Shown here: in pieces, positions 7,973 to 14,487 of the stretch
How positions within the stretch are numbered: the first letter of the stretch is position 1
How the letters are laid out: each line of letters opens with the position of its first letter
Made by a program: the position numbers and the translations under genes
Source: Candidatus Hydrogenedentota bacterium
Lineage (GTDB): Bacteria; Hydrogenedentota; Hydrogenedentia; Hydrogenedentiales; GCA-2746185
Assembly: GCA_012965445.1 (NCBI GenBank)
Contig: DTSJ01000127.1
Coordinates: forward strand, 1-14,487
Length of the DNA: 14,487 nt
Direction of reading: 5' to 3'
Notes under the pieces: model-generated
Told to the model about the DNA's origin: nothing
The model's database searches: none
What the model saw: the letters and a program-made list of their open reading frames with translations, nothing else

Positions 7973-8932
7973 ATGATACAGCGATTCGACGTACTTTGCG
8001 TACTCATTGGGTTCTGTCTGCCTGTACTCGCGCAGGATTCCCTGCCTCGTGAAGCCGAACACCTGCGCAAGTTGCAAGATGATGAAAAAGCGTTAGTCGA
8101 TGCGGCGCGCCAATATCATCTTCAGCAGATGGATCTGACACAGTGGGACTACGAAATCACTCAAAGTAGCGTTGAGAGTACCGACGTTGCCCTTCAAGAA
8201 GTGCCTGGGAAATCGATGGAAAAAAGAATCAAATCGATAAGGCTCGTTTGGGAATACGTGCTTTCGGTGTATTCCAACAATGTGCGTGCCATGAACTATT
8301 TCGGTGAATACTGGTACGACATTGGAGGAAATGCTGCTGCGGCGATTACCTACTGGAAACGCGCTCTCGCGACTGACAGAAGCATGAGTTTCGCCCATAA
8401 CAATCTCGGTCTCCACTACTTTCACACGGGCGATTATCGAAAAGGGCTTTCCCATCTCGAATCTGCCCTTAAACTCGAACCCAAGAACCCGGATTTTCTT
8501 TTCAATATAACTCAGAATTATCTCAACCATTTTCCGTCCATCATAAAGATTAAGAAGACTGACAAGAAAAAACTCTACCGCGAAGCAATGAAATATTCAC
8601 GGAATGCGGCTCGCTACGCCCCTGAGGATTTTTCGCTCGCGCAGGACTACGCGGTCAATTTTTTCGCAGCCGAAAATTTCGACGTTGAAGTAAGCTGGGA
8701 TACAGCCGCTGCCGCGTGGCAGGTGGCACGAGCACTTGCTCAAAAAGGAAGGCATGTATACTATTGCCTTCTAAACGAAGGACGTTGCTGGCTTCGCGCG
8801 GAAGAACCCGAGAAAGCCTTGCCGCTTTTCGAATCGGCACTTGCAATCCGTCCGGCCCTAGATTTACGAGATGGAAACGAAGTCGTTGAACAACTCATCT
8901 CGCGAGCCAAATCGGATTCAGCAAAGAAATAG
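7973..8932 (+). CDS. secreted TPR-repeat protein
   Basis: The 319-residue product begins with a short signal peptide: hydrophobic residues 7-18, then V-L-A before Gln21, a good signal peptidase I site. The mature part is helical. Recognisable tetratricopeptide repeats lie at about 103-136 (A-M-N-Y-F-G-E-Y-W-Y-D-I-G...A-I-T-Y-W-K-R-A-L) and 138-171 (A-H-N-N-L-G-L-H-Y-F...H-L-E-S-A-L-K-L-E-P), with another near 260-295 and probably degenerate ones between. Such proteins scaffold other proteins in the periplasm; no enzyme motif is visible. AAAGGGG at 7958-7964 gives a strong ribosome binding site eight bases before the ATG. The signal peptidase gene begins three bases after the stop, so the two are translated from one message. 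Confidence 0.85.
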   Translation: MIQRFDVLCVLIGFCLPVLAQDSLPREAEHLRKLQDDEKALVDAARQYHLQQMDLTQWDYEITQSSVESTDVALQEVPGKSMEKRIKSIRLVWEYVLSVYSNNVRAMNYFGEYWYDIGGNAAAAITYWKRALATDRSMSFAHNNLGLHYFHTGDYRKGLSHLESALKLEPKNPDFLFNITQNYLNHFPSIIKIKKTDKKKLYREAMKYSRNAARYAPEDFSLAQDYAVNFFAAENFDVEVSWDTAAAAWQVARALAQKGRHVYYCLLNEGRCWLRAEEPEKALPLFESALAIRPALDLRDGNEVVEQLISRAKSDSAKK

Positions 8933-8935
8933 ACG

Positions 8936-9541
8936 ATGTCCGAAAGCAATACTCAAACGGCGCCCCGCATCGGACACTTTCGCAAACGCCTGGCTTGGGT
9001 ACTTCTTATCTTGCTACTGCCCATACTCGGCATCATCCAGTTCAGCGGCATTCGATTCTTCAAAGTGCCGTCGAGTTCTATGGAACCCACTCTGTTTCCT
9101 TCGGACTACATTGTTACCCGGACTGTTGATTCTTTGAATCGTGGGGACATCGTCGTCTTCAAAGACCCGGACTACGCCAATGAGTATATCGTGAAACGCA
9201 TCGTAGGGGTTGGCGGAGATACCATTTCAGTTTTCGGAGGAGCGGTTTTTCTGAACAATGCGTACGTTTCTGAGCCTTTCCGCTACCGACCCATCGATTA
9301 TGTGATGGATCCCTACGAAGTTCCGAAGGATCATTTTTTTCTGCTTGGCGACAACGCCAACAGAAGTATAGATAGTCACAACTGGGGCGCGTCCGGTTCG
9401 CAAGGCGATGAAGACACTAAAGGCACGCCGAGGAGCATATCGAAAGAGTTCATTGTCGGCAAAGTCACGCGTATTTATCTGCCACCGTCACGAGCGGGAA
9501 AGCTCGATTCCTACCCGATTCGGATCCTTACTGCTAATTAA
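8936..9541 (+). CDS. lepB: signal peptidase I
   Basis: Membrane-bound serine protease that removes signal peptides of exported proteins. It has a cytoplasmic N-terminus, one membrane helix at about 19-36, and a periplasmic catalytic domain. All conserved boxes are present: catalytic Ser48 in S-S-S-M-E-P-T-L, general-base Lys87 in Y-I-V-K-R-I-V-G, and box E G-D-N-A-N-R-S-I-D-S at 138-147. At 201 residues with a single membrane segment it resembles the short, Gram-positive-like or organelle-like form rather than the two-helix E. coli enzyme. The start ATG at 8936 follows the TPR gene by three bases without a clear Shine-Dalgarno, so it may depend on coupled translation. Whether this is the only or an accessory signal peptidase cannot be told from the window. 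Confidence 0.95.
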   Translation: MSESNTQTAPRIGHFRKRLAWVLLILLLPILGIIQFSGIRFFKVPSSSMEPTLFPSDYIVTRTVDSLNRGDIVVFKDPDYANEYIVKRIVGVGGDTISVFGGAVFLNNAYVSEPFRYRPIDYVMDPYEVPKDHFFLLGDNANRSIDSHNWGASGSQGDEDTKGTPRSISKEFIVGKVTRIYLPPSRAGKLDSYPIRILTAN

Positions 9542-9642
9542 TCATCGTGGTATACACCAGCCAATCTTCGCATTTTTCGGTTGGTTCGTTGTACAATAGT
9601 TACTTCTGACTGATTTCACTCCAACCTGGCAGCCTCTATAAG

Positions 9643-10419
9643 ATGTCCGAACACAACCAATACGAGATGCGATTCGGTGGTGATCGCGACGGAATTACCT
9701 ACGTCGTCCACTTGCTAATTCTCGCCAACATACTGGTGTTCGCCGGTCAATTGCTGCTTGATATCCCCTTTGGTGATGGAAGAATGGTAGACATACCCGG
9801 AGGGGATCGCATTATCGAATGGGTTATGTTCAATCCCGCGAAGATGCTGGGGGGGCTTGTCTGGACACCGCTCACGTATATGTTTTTGCACGGGGGGCTC
9901 ATGCATTTGTTCGGCAATATGCTGATGTTGTACTTTTTCGGTCCTGAGATCGAGAGAGTTCTGGGATCCCGTCAGTTCCTGCGATTTTATCTTTTGTGTG
10001 GCGGCGTGGGAGTTCTGGCAAACTTTATACCGTATTTTCTCATTCAGGGCGGCGGCAATGTAATCGTAGCGGGTGCCAGTGGCGCGACATTAGGGGTTCT
10101 GGTTGCGTATGCTATGGTCGAGCCGGATCGAAGGGTTTTTCTTTTTCCGATTCCAATTCCGGTTACTACAAGACTGTTGGTGATGTTCATCATCGCGCTC
10201 AGCCTTGTGACTGCGGTCAGCGGGGGATCGAGCGTATCGGTAGCAACCCATTTCGGCGGCATGGCGGTGGGATATTTCTACATGAAGTGGCGCCCGATTT
10301 TTCTGCAGGCGCAATGGCACAAACGAGGCCGCAAGATCCAGAAATCCGAAGAGGCCGACGAGGAAAAAATGGCGGAAGCCGTTGACAATATATTTGATTT
10401 CAAGAACAAGAATCGTTAG
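9643..10419 (+). CDS. rhomboid-family intramembrane serine protease
   Basis: Cleaves transmembrane segments of other membrane proteins inside the inner membrane. The 258-residue product has six or so hydrophobic segments and the full rhomboid signature: H-G-G-L-M-H-L-F-G-N at 83-92 (His83, His88 and oxyanion Asn92), catalytic Ser146 in G-A-S-G-A-T-L-G, and catalytic His203 in A-T-H-F-G-G-M. A long periplasmic L1-type stretch with W-x-x-L/P-L-T precedes helix 2, as usual. The C-terminal 40 residues are charged and cytoplasmic. A weak -10-like TACAAT at 9592-9597 lies in the 101-base gap after lepB, so it may have its own promoter. The ribosome binding site before ATG 9643 is poor. A small J-domain protein follows after 35 bases. 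Confidence 0.94.
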   Translation: MSEHNQYEMRFGGDRDGITYVVHLLILANILVFAGQLLLDIPFGDGRMVDIPGGDRIIEWVMFNPAKMLGGLVWTPLTYMFLHGGLMHLFGNMLMLYFFGPEIERVLGSRQFLRFYLLCGGVGVLANFIPYFLIQGGGNVIVAGASGATLGVLVAYAMVEPDRRVFLFPIPIPVTTRLLVMFIIALSLVTAVSGGSSVSVATHFGGMAVGYFYMKWRPIFLQAQWHKRGRKIQKSEEADEEKMAEAVDNIFDFKNKNR

Positions 10420-10454
10420 TTTGATGGAAAGACTAGTGGAAACGGATACAGGCG

Positions 10455-10769
10455 ATGTTTGGCATTAACATTCAGGAAATACTCATCCTCATGGTCGTCA
10501 TCGGCGTCTTGAGCTCCACGGGCCTCTGGCCGCGTGTGATACAAGGCCTGCGCGAGCTGCGGGGCGATCCTTCCGAGCCGATGAATCCGCAGGATATGGA
10601 AATGGCATACAAAATCCTTGGACTTTCACCCTCATCCAGTTGGGATGAAATCGAGAAGGCATACAAGCAGAAGGCGAAAGTGCATCATCCGGACAAGGGC
10701 GGCGACGAGGATGCCATGCGCGTACTCAACGATGTCTACGCCAAACTCAAAAAAGCAAAAAAAGTCTAG
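10455..10769 (+). CDS. membrane-anchored J-domain protein with TatA-like N-terminus
   Basis: The 104-residue product has two parts. Residues 1-38 (M-F-G-I-N-I-Q-E-I-L-I-L-M-V-V...G-L-R-E-L-R-G-D) form one membrane helix followed by a short amphipathic, basic segment; spacing and residues recall TatA/TatB proteins of the twin-arginine translocase. Residues 50-103 are a J domain with Y-K-I-L-G-L-S in helix I, the basic helix II, and the essential H-P-D loop at 78-80 followed by K-G-G; helix III is present and helix IV is lost or very short. J domains stimulate DnaK ATPase, so this protein should recruit DnaK to the inner membrane. The TatA likeness is judged by eye, and the FG motif after the helix is not kept (T-G instead). 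It follows the rhomboid gene, whose class is known in Providencia (AarA) to process TatA. Confidence 0.85.
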   Translation: MFGINIQEILILMVVIGVLSSTGLWPRVIQGLRELRGDPSEPMNPQDMEMAYKILGLSPSSSWDEIEKAYKQKAKVHHPDKGGDEDAMRVLNDVYAKLKKAKKV

Positions 10770-10777
10770 CCCGCTTC

Positions 10778-11077
10778 TCAAGCCTCCTTGGCTCCAGTTT
10801 CATTTTCAATACGATTTCGAACTGAGTTGACCTCCGACTCCCAGTCCTTTGTTTCACGTCGCTCGCCCTCCCGACGATTGTCATCACCGTCCGGGTCTGG
10901 AATAGTTGCGACTGAATCATCATCCGCAGTTCCGCGTCGCTCATCTAGTCGACGCTCTGTGTCCAGTAGATGAGTGCTCGCCCGGCTCTTATACTTGGAG
11001 ACCACGACAGCGACGATCACCAGGAGCCACATGCACGTAACGATCAGTACCGATATAGAAACGTTCGACAAATTCAT
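10778..11077 (-). CDS. small single-pass membrane protein with charged tail
   Basis: No family recognised. About 100 residues: one strong membrane helix near the N-terminus (about 8-30, rich in Val, Ile and Leu, ending in S-K-Y-K-S-R), then a hydrophilic tail dense in Arg, Asp and Glu, with L-L-D-T-E-R-R-L-D-E-R-R-G and R-R-E-G-E-R-R. The tail should be cytoplasmic by the positive-inside rule. I chose ATG 11077, with GGAG at 11093-11090 upstream; an in-frame TTG at 11095 would add six residues. It follows the PP2C phosphatase gene by about 145 bases on the same strand, so it may have its own promoter or be a loosely linked member of that operon. It ends eight bases from the converging J-domain gene. 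Confidence 0.55.
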   Translation of the reverse strand: MNLSNVSISVLIVTCMWLLVIVAVVVSKYKSRASTHLLDTERRLDERRGTADDDSVATIPDPDGDDNRREGERRETKDWESEVNSVRNRIENETGAKEA

Positions 11078-11192
11078 CTTCCATTGCCACTCCAAATTAA
11101 ACTACACAATACTGAACACCGGCTTTCCGAGGCAACGCACTCCAAAAATCGGTGCTCACGTGTCGATTCCCTCGGCTTCGGAATCAAATTCG

Positions 11193-11228
11193 GTCATACA
11201 CGTTGTACATGTTATACACGTTATACAC
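11193..11228. repeat. four-unit 9-base tandem repeat, DnaA-box-like
   Basis: Four consecutive 9-base units read GTCATACAC, GTTGTACAT, GTTATACAC and GTTATACAC; the last two are identical. In the register starting one base later, the last two give TTATACACG and TTATACACT, each eight of nine against the DnaA-box consensus TTATNCACA. The array overlaps the stop codon of the phosphatase gene (11221-11223) and runs into its 3' side. DnaA binding is inferred and chance is possible. Confidence 0.6.
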
Positions 11229-12819
11229 TGCCGTTTCCCGTATACTTCGTCACAACAATCGTCATGTCGTCTGCTGCTTCCTTACCATTCATATACCGCT
11301 CAACATCCGATCGGGTCTTGTCTAACACGGAATCTACCGTAACCTCCGTCAGCGATTCAACACTCGTCTGAATGTGGGCTTCACCATACAGAACATCATC
11401 GTGGTTGCGTGCGTCGGTCAATCCGTCTGAAAAAATCAATATCGTATCACCCGGAGTCAGCTGAATTTCATGTGCGTCATACTGCGCCTCAGCCACAATA
11501 CCCAGCGGAAACCCGGACGCTTCTTCGAGCCACCGCGAGCCAGCCGTTCGGCTGTTCACCAACAGTGGAGTCGGGTGACCTGCCGAGGCGTAGTGTGCGA
11601 TACCCGTTTCCGTATCGATTACCATTAAAAACAGTGTTACGAAGCGATGGGTAGCCCCCACGCGTTTGTGAAATTCGTGATTGGTTCGCTGCAGCAGCTC
11701 GGAAGGATCACTAAACTGACCGGATAACGTACGCAGCGCACTCGCGCACTGTGTAGTCAGCAATGCTGCGGGGACGCCCTTCCCCGTTGCATCTCCAAGC
11801 ACGAGACCTATCTTGCCCGGTGCGAGCTCCAGGAAATCATAAAAATCGCCTCCAACTTCTTTACTTGGACGACTCCACCCTATGATTTCCAATCCATCCA
11901 CAACCGGCGGTGCTTCAGGCAGAAGCGCACGCTGCATCTCGGATGCGATGCGGAACTCACTCTCAAGGCGTTCGCGTTTCCCGGTTTCCCGCTCAAGTTC
12001 GTGCATGTATTCCTGGATGGATATCGCCATTATGTTGAACGATTGGGCCAGATCATTGAACTCATCCTTGCGGCGCAGTTTCATGCGGTAGTTTAAGTTT
12101 CCTTCCCCGAATTCCTTCGCGCCTCGGGAAAGTTCCAGCAGGGGTTTGGTCAGCCCGCGGCTCACGAGCATACACACGACCAGCGCAATGAAAAAGAGAA
12201 TCGTACCAATGATAGTCAGAACGCCGAGGCGATCACCGATTAGCTGGGCCTGTCGTGTCGAACTATGCAGAACGAAAAGGCCATAGCGTGTATCGGAATC
12301 CTGCGGATACGCAAGTGGTGTGACGACTCCAAAATCCTGTCCAAACACACGGTACGACACCTGGTCTTCCTCATCGATCGATACGGTTTCAATGAAATTC
12401 TTGATGAACCCGTCAATGCTCTTCCGAACAGACTTGCTTGATTCGAAATCGGGGCTGAATACCTCTGCGATAGCGACACCTGAAGAATTCACGATGATCA
12501 TTGCGTTGAATTCCTCCATCAGCATGAATCTCTCCAACAGAGACTGTGTCGAAAAGTTTGCCATCAACGCGTCGGTTGAACTTCCGGCAGAAATCGGGGG
12601 AGGGTACTCACCGAGATACTCAGCAACGCGTTGTTGCGTCCTGAGTCCCTCGCTGATGTTGGGCTTGATCAAATCCGTGAGAACCTGACCCTTGTACCAA
12701 TTGTTTGTCCAGGTGTCGTAGAGCAGGATCCCTATCTGGGATACAGTCATCACAACAACAACCAAGAAAATGAGCGAGGTAAACGTTAGATTTAGACGGG
12801 TACGAAAACGCAGAGCCAT
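11221..12819 (-). CDS. membrane sensor PP2C phosphatase (HAMP-SpoIIE/RsbU type)
   Basis: Predicted to dephosphorylate the STAS antagonist encoded just upstream, in response to an outside signal. A first membrane helix at about 10-34, an extracytoplasmic sensor at about 35-195, a second helix at about 196-220, a HAMP linker at about 218-275, and a helical connector precede the catalytic domain (about 295-527). Metal-binding aspartates are all in place: G-G-D-F-Y-D (Asp325), G-D-A-T-G-K-G (Asp343), F-S-D-G-L-T-D (Asp465) and D-D-M-T (Asp517/518), so it should be active. The sensor region matches no domain I can name; a single-Cache-like fold is possible. The start ATG shares one base with the stop of the STAS gene (TGATG), suggesting translational coupling. 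Confidence 0.94.
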   Translation of the reverse strand: MALRFRTRLNLTFTSLIFLVVVVMTVSQIGILLYDTWTNNWYKGQVLTDLIKPNISEGLRTQQRVAEYLGEYPPPISAGSSTDALMANFSTQSLLERFMLMEEFNAMIIVNSSGVAIAEVFSPDFESSKSVRKSIDGFIKNFIETVSIDEEDQVSYRVFGQDFGVVTPLAYPQDSDTRYGLFVLHSSTRQAQLIGDRLGVLTIIGTILFFIALVVCMLVSRGLTKPLLELSRGAKEFGEGNLNYRMKLRRKDEFNDLAQSFNIMAISIQEYMHELERETGKRERLESEFRIASEMQRALLPEAPPVVDGLEIIGWSRPSKEVGGDFYDFLELAPGKIGLVLGDATGKGVPAALLTTQCASALRTLSGQFSDPSELLQRTNHEFHKRVGATHRFVTLFLMVIDTETGIAHYASAGHPTPLLVNSRTAGSRWLEEASGFPLGIVAEAQYDAHEIQLTPGDTILIFSDGLTDARNHDDVLYGEAHIQTSVESLTEVTVDSVLDKTRSDVERYMNGKEAADDMTIVVTKYTGNGSV

Positions 12820-13244
12820 CAGTTCCCTGTTCCAGGTTGAACAGCCTCCGGCGCACTCGAAACATCCGGCCCGACGCTCGCATTGAACTCCGCCGCCGCG
12901 TCCTCCGTCGAATCCGACTCGTGTATCACAAAAATCGAGTCAAGGTTGGTAATGCGGAACACATTGTAGATGTCCTTGTTCAGGCCGCACAAATGTACTA
13001 CACGATTGCGCGGTTTCAGGACTTCGTTGATGCGCAGCAGTTCTGTCAGTCCTGCACTGGACATGTATTGAATGTGTTCAAAATTGATCAGCAGATTGAT
13101 TTCTTCATGCGCCTGCACGTGATCCAGCGCCATGGCCCGGAAAGACACCACATTGGTTGCATCGAGCAGCTTTGCGTTCACAATTGTAGCAACGGTGACC
13201 GACCCCTTCGACTCGAAATCCAGATTTAACGCGTTTTCAGACAT
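12819..13244 (-). CDS. STAS-domain anti-sigma factor antagonist (RsbV-like)
   Basis: Soluble switch protein. When dephosphorylated by the phosphatase it would bind the RsbW-like kinase and free that kinase's target; the kinase resets it by phosphorylation. STAS domain at about 3-110, with the phosphorylatable serine expected at Ser62 or Ser63 in Y-M-S-S-A-G-L-T-E-L-L. The STAS part is of normal length, but a tail of about 30 residues rich in Asp, Glu, Ala, Ser and Pro follows and looks disordered. It lies 48 bases after the kinase gene and overlaps the phosphatase gene by one base. The Shine-Dalgarno before ATG 13244 is weak. Confidence 0.92.
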   Translation of the reverse strand: MSENALNLDFESKGSVTVATIVNAKLLDATNVVSFRAMALDHVQAHEEINLLINFEHIQYMSSAGLTELLRINEVLKPRNRVVHLCGLNKDIYNVFRITNLDSIFVIHESDSTEDAAAEFNASVGPDVSSAPEAVQPGTGN

Positions 13245-13292
13245 GGGCTATGGTTCTTTCAAGGCAAATCGTAGTATCGAAACAGGAGCCGA

Positions 13293-13709
13293 CTAGGCGC
13301 AACACTTACAAAACGTATCGCGGTTAAACGACATTTCAAGGCAATGCTCTTCACCATTGAAATGAACGTCTTCCATAAAGGCCTTGATAAGGCAGACCCC
13401 GCGTCCCCCCAGCTCGCTGCAATCGGGCATCAGCACAGAGTTCGGATCGAACCCCTTACCCTGATCCCGCACGGAAATCGTGCAGACATCGCCATGCTCG
13501 CAGATGTCAATCGATACAACACATTCGGGACGATTCTGGTTCCCGTGCACGACTGCGTTTACCAGGGCCTCTTCCAAACAAAGGCGAATGTTGAACGTGT
13601 GTTCTTCGTTACACCAATTGTGTTCAGTAAGAACGTCCAGAGCCTCAGACAGTGTCTTTGCAACAGCCTCTGTTGTACTTTGCAATTCTTTAGCGAATAC
13701 AGTCTTCAT
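13293..13709 (-). CDS. RsbW/SpoIIAB-like anti-sigma serine kinase (HATPase), cysteine-rich
   Basis: GHKL-type ATPase that would bind and hold a partner, classically a sigma factor, and phosphorylate the STAS antagonist. The 138-residue product has the N-box E-E-A-L-V-N-A-V-V-H-G-N (Glu47, Asn51, His55), the G1 box D-Q-G-K-G-F-D-P (82-89), and a G2 glycine motif G-G-R-G at 101-104. Length is typical. It holds eleven cysteines (33, 44, 63, 70, 76, 97, 106, 123, 134, 136, 137), ending in C-K-C-C-A, which is far above usual for this family. ATG 13709 is chosen because homologous sequence begins there and GGA lies upstream; an in-frame TTG at 13775 would add 22 residues unlike the family. First gene of the minus-strand module. 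No sigma factor gene is adjacent. Confidence 0.92.
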   Translation of the reverse strand: MKTVFAKELQSTTEAVAKTLSEALDVLTEHNWCNEEHTFNIRLCLEEALVNAVVHGNQNRPECVVSIDICEHGDVCTISVRDQGKGFDPNSVLMPDCSELGGRGVCLIKAFMEDVHFNGEEHCLEMSFNRDTFCKCCA

Positions 13710-14259
13710 GATTCCAGCCAAGTTTACATAAAAATGACATACTATTCCGGCAAAAGCATAACACAAATCCGACAAGATGGGAAATCCAATTTAGCATTAT
13801 TCATATATCTGTTTACCCGGTCTGACCATGATGAGAGTAATCGTACCAGTACGCAAGGAACGAGTCCACCGATAATTAATTGTCAATAGTTTACTTTTCT
13901 AAAGGTTTATAAATAAACAACTTACAGCAACCTACCTCTCGTTTTCCACAACCTCCATTATCTCCATCAGAAACATCAAATGCTGTTTAGACTTTGATGG
14001 TGTCCGGCAGCCGGATTCCACCTCCGGGAATCCAGCAGGCACTTTCATCATAGGAACAGCTCCATCTTGGTTCGGATGCAACATACGTGTTCTATATATG
14101 GGAAGTTTTTACGGACATCGGATTTTTGCAGAGGTAGCGAATTCGTCCCAGGGTCGTACGGATGGGTACTATTTTGGTGTGGTGTCAACAATTCATACTG
14201 CAGATACGTATATAAGATGAAGGCCTTCGGAAATACATTTATGAGTCAAGACTTTACAG
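13710..14259. other. gene-poor spacer upstream of the partner-switching operon
   Basis: About 550 bases with no conserved gene. The part next to the kinase gene (13710-13920) is AT-rich and must contain that operon's promoter, but I cannot find a convincing -35/-10 pair. Overlapping inverted repeats lie at 14003-14015 (TCCGG-CAG-CCGGA) and 14013-14033 (GGATTCC, seven-base loop, GGAATCC); neither is followed by a T run on either strand. A very short minus-strand reading frame at 13932-14051 is listed separately. The right end abuts the insertion sequence. Confidence 0.5.
13932..14051 (-). CDS. possible 39-residue small protein
   Basis: A 39-codon frame starts at a double ATG at 14051, with GGAG eight bases upstream as a good ribosome binding site, and ends at TAG 13934-13932. 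The product begins M-M-K-V-P-A-G-F-P-E and ends in a Met/Glu/Val-rich helix-like stretch. The same frame can be extended to ATG 14084 (50 residues) but without a ribosome binding site. No family recognised; it may be a chance frame or the remnant of a gene cut by the nearby insertion sequence. Confidence 0.22.
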   Translation of the reverse strand: MMKVPAGFPEVESGCRTPSKSKQHLMFLMEIMEVVENER

Positions 14260-14487
14260 TGGTCCGCCCCCGTTGATGGTACCAGTTGTTAAGTTAGTAT
14301 AGGTTTGAGTTTTCCCTTCGTAAAGTCCTTTCTTTGAAAAATGGCTTCGGGTGCTGGTGGTCTTCCGCCCAGGGCACTGTGGGGGCGCACGGTGTTGTAG
14401 TGAACGCACCGTCGTTCGATGAATACTTTGGCTTCGAGTAGGGTTTCAAAGATTTCTCCGTTGAGGAGTTCGTCGCGCAGCCGTACG
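14260..14487 (-). mobile_element. end of an IS3-family insertion sequence (partial)
   Basis: The window ends inside an insertion element. Its outer end is placed near 14260, where plus-strand sequence begins TGGTCCGCCCCCGTTGATGG, a form (TG, then C-rich) usual for IS3-family terminal inverted repeats, 29 bases beyond the transposase stop. The matching end and target duplication lie outside the window, so the exact boundary is approximate. Confidence 0.6.
14289..14487 (-). CDS. IS3-family transposase, C-terminal part (OrfB, DDE integrase core)
   Basis: Only the last 66 codons are in the window; the gene continues past the right edge. They carry the characteristic end of the rve integrase core: L-R-D-E-L-L-N-G-E-I-F, where Glu is expected near the third catalytic acid region, then A-K-V-F-I-E-R-R...H-Y-N-T-V-R-P-H-S-A-L-G-G-R-P-P, and a basic tail ending at TAA 14291-14289. 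The frame is open and undamaged as far as visible. The Y-N...R-P-H-S-A-L-G motif is typical of IS3-family OrfB proteins; IS481-type proteins are similar, so family assignment is likely rather than certain. Confidence 0.88.
   Translation of the reverse strand, partial: VRLRDELLNGEIFETLLEAKVFIERRCVHYNTVRPHSALGGRPPAPEAIFQRKDFTKGKLKPILT

Noticed and set aside
9559..9586. Possible terminator hairpin after the signal peptidase gene
   Set aside because: Stem of eight with two G-T pairs, a 12-base loop and no T run after it; too weak to call.
11165..11185. GATTCC / GGAATC hairpin after the phosphatase gene
   Set aside because: Only six pairs with a nine-base loop and no T run on the minus strand; not a convincing intrinsic terminator.
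13858..13886. Minus-strand TTGACAATTAATTATCGG, resembling the E. coli trp/tac promoter -35 region
   Set aside because: No acceptable -10 at 16-18 bases (TCGTTC); likely chance in AT-rich DNA.
13344..13889. 181-codon plus-strand open frame
   Set aside because: Antisense to the RsbW-like kinase with intact N, G1 and G2 boxes.
14067..14276. 69-codon plus-strand open frame
   Set aside because: Runs into the insertion sequence end, lacks a ribosome binding site, and has no domain-like pattern.

Overview
The window looks like chromosome of a Gram-negative-type bacterium. It has a resistance-nodulation-division (RND) pump with a periplasmic adaptor, signal peptides, type I signal peptidase and rhomboid protease. 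I cannot name the lineage. Codon use is mixed and GC is moderate. Eukaryote-like or phage-like features are absent, and the only mobile DNA is the end of an IS3-type element at the right edge. There are no rRNA or tRNA genes and no CRISPR array that I can see.

Layout, left to right. (1) Positions 1-1623, plus strand: a small exported or membrane protein, then a REC-PAS-GGDEF diguanylate cyclase. (2) Positions 1636-6734, minus strand: a MarR-type regulator, an RND adaptor and an RND inner-membrane pump, probably one operon. Just upstream lie a recognisable promoter and a near-perfect 23-base palindrome, the likely MarR operator. (3) Positions 6908-7903, plus strand: a GNAT acetyltransferase gene broken by what reads as three +1 frameshifts. 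Only the last 209 codons form a long open frame. (4) Positions 7973-10769, plus strand: a secreted TPR protein, signal peptidase I, a rhomboid protease, and a small membrane-anchored J-domain protein whose N-terminus resembles TatA. (5) Positions 10778-13709, minus strand: a partner-switching module of RsbW-like kinase, STAS antagonist and HAMP/PP2C (RsbU/SpoIIE-like) phosphatase, followed by a small membrane protein. (6) Positions 13710-14487: a gene-poor spacer, then the C-terminal part of an IS3-family transposase running off the window.

How the parts work together: block 2 is a locally regulated efflux system without its own outer-membrane channel. Block 4 groups proteins acting at or in the inner membrane on exported or membrane proteins. 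Block 5 is a complete sensor phosphatase / antagonist / kinase switch without a sigma factor beside it, so its output lies elsewhere. The points most worth a second look are the TatA-like/J-domain fusion beside a rhomboid, the cysteine-rich RsbW-like kinase, the multiply frameshifted acetyltransferase, and a 9-base tandem array resembling DnaA boxes at 11193-11229.
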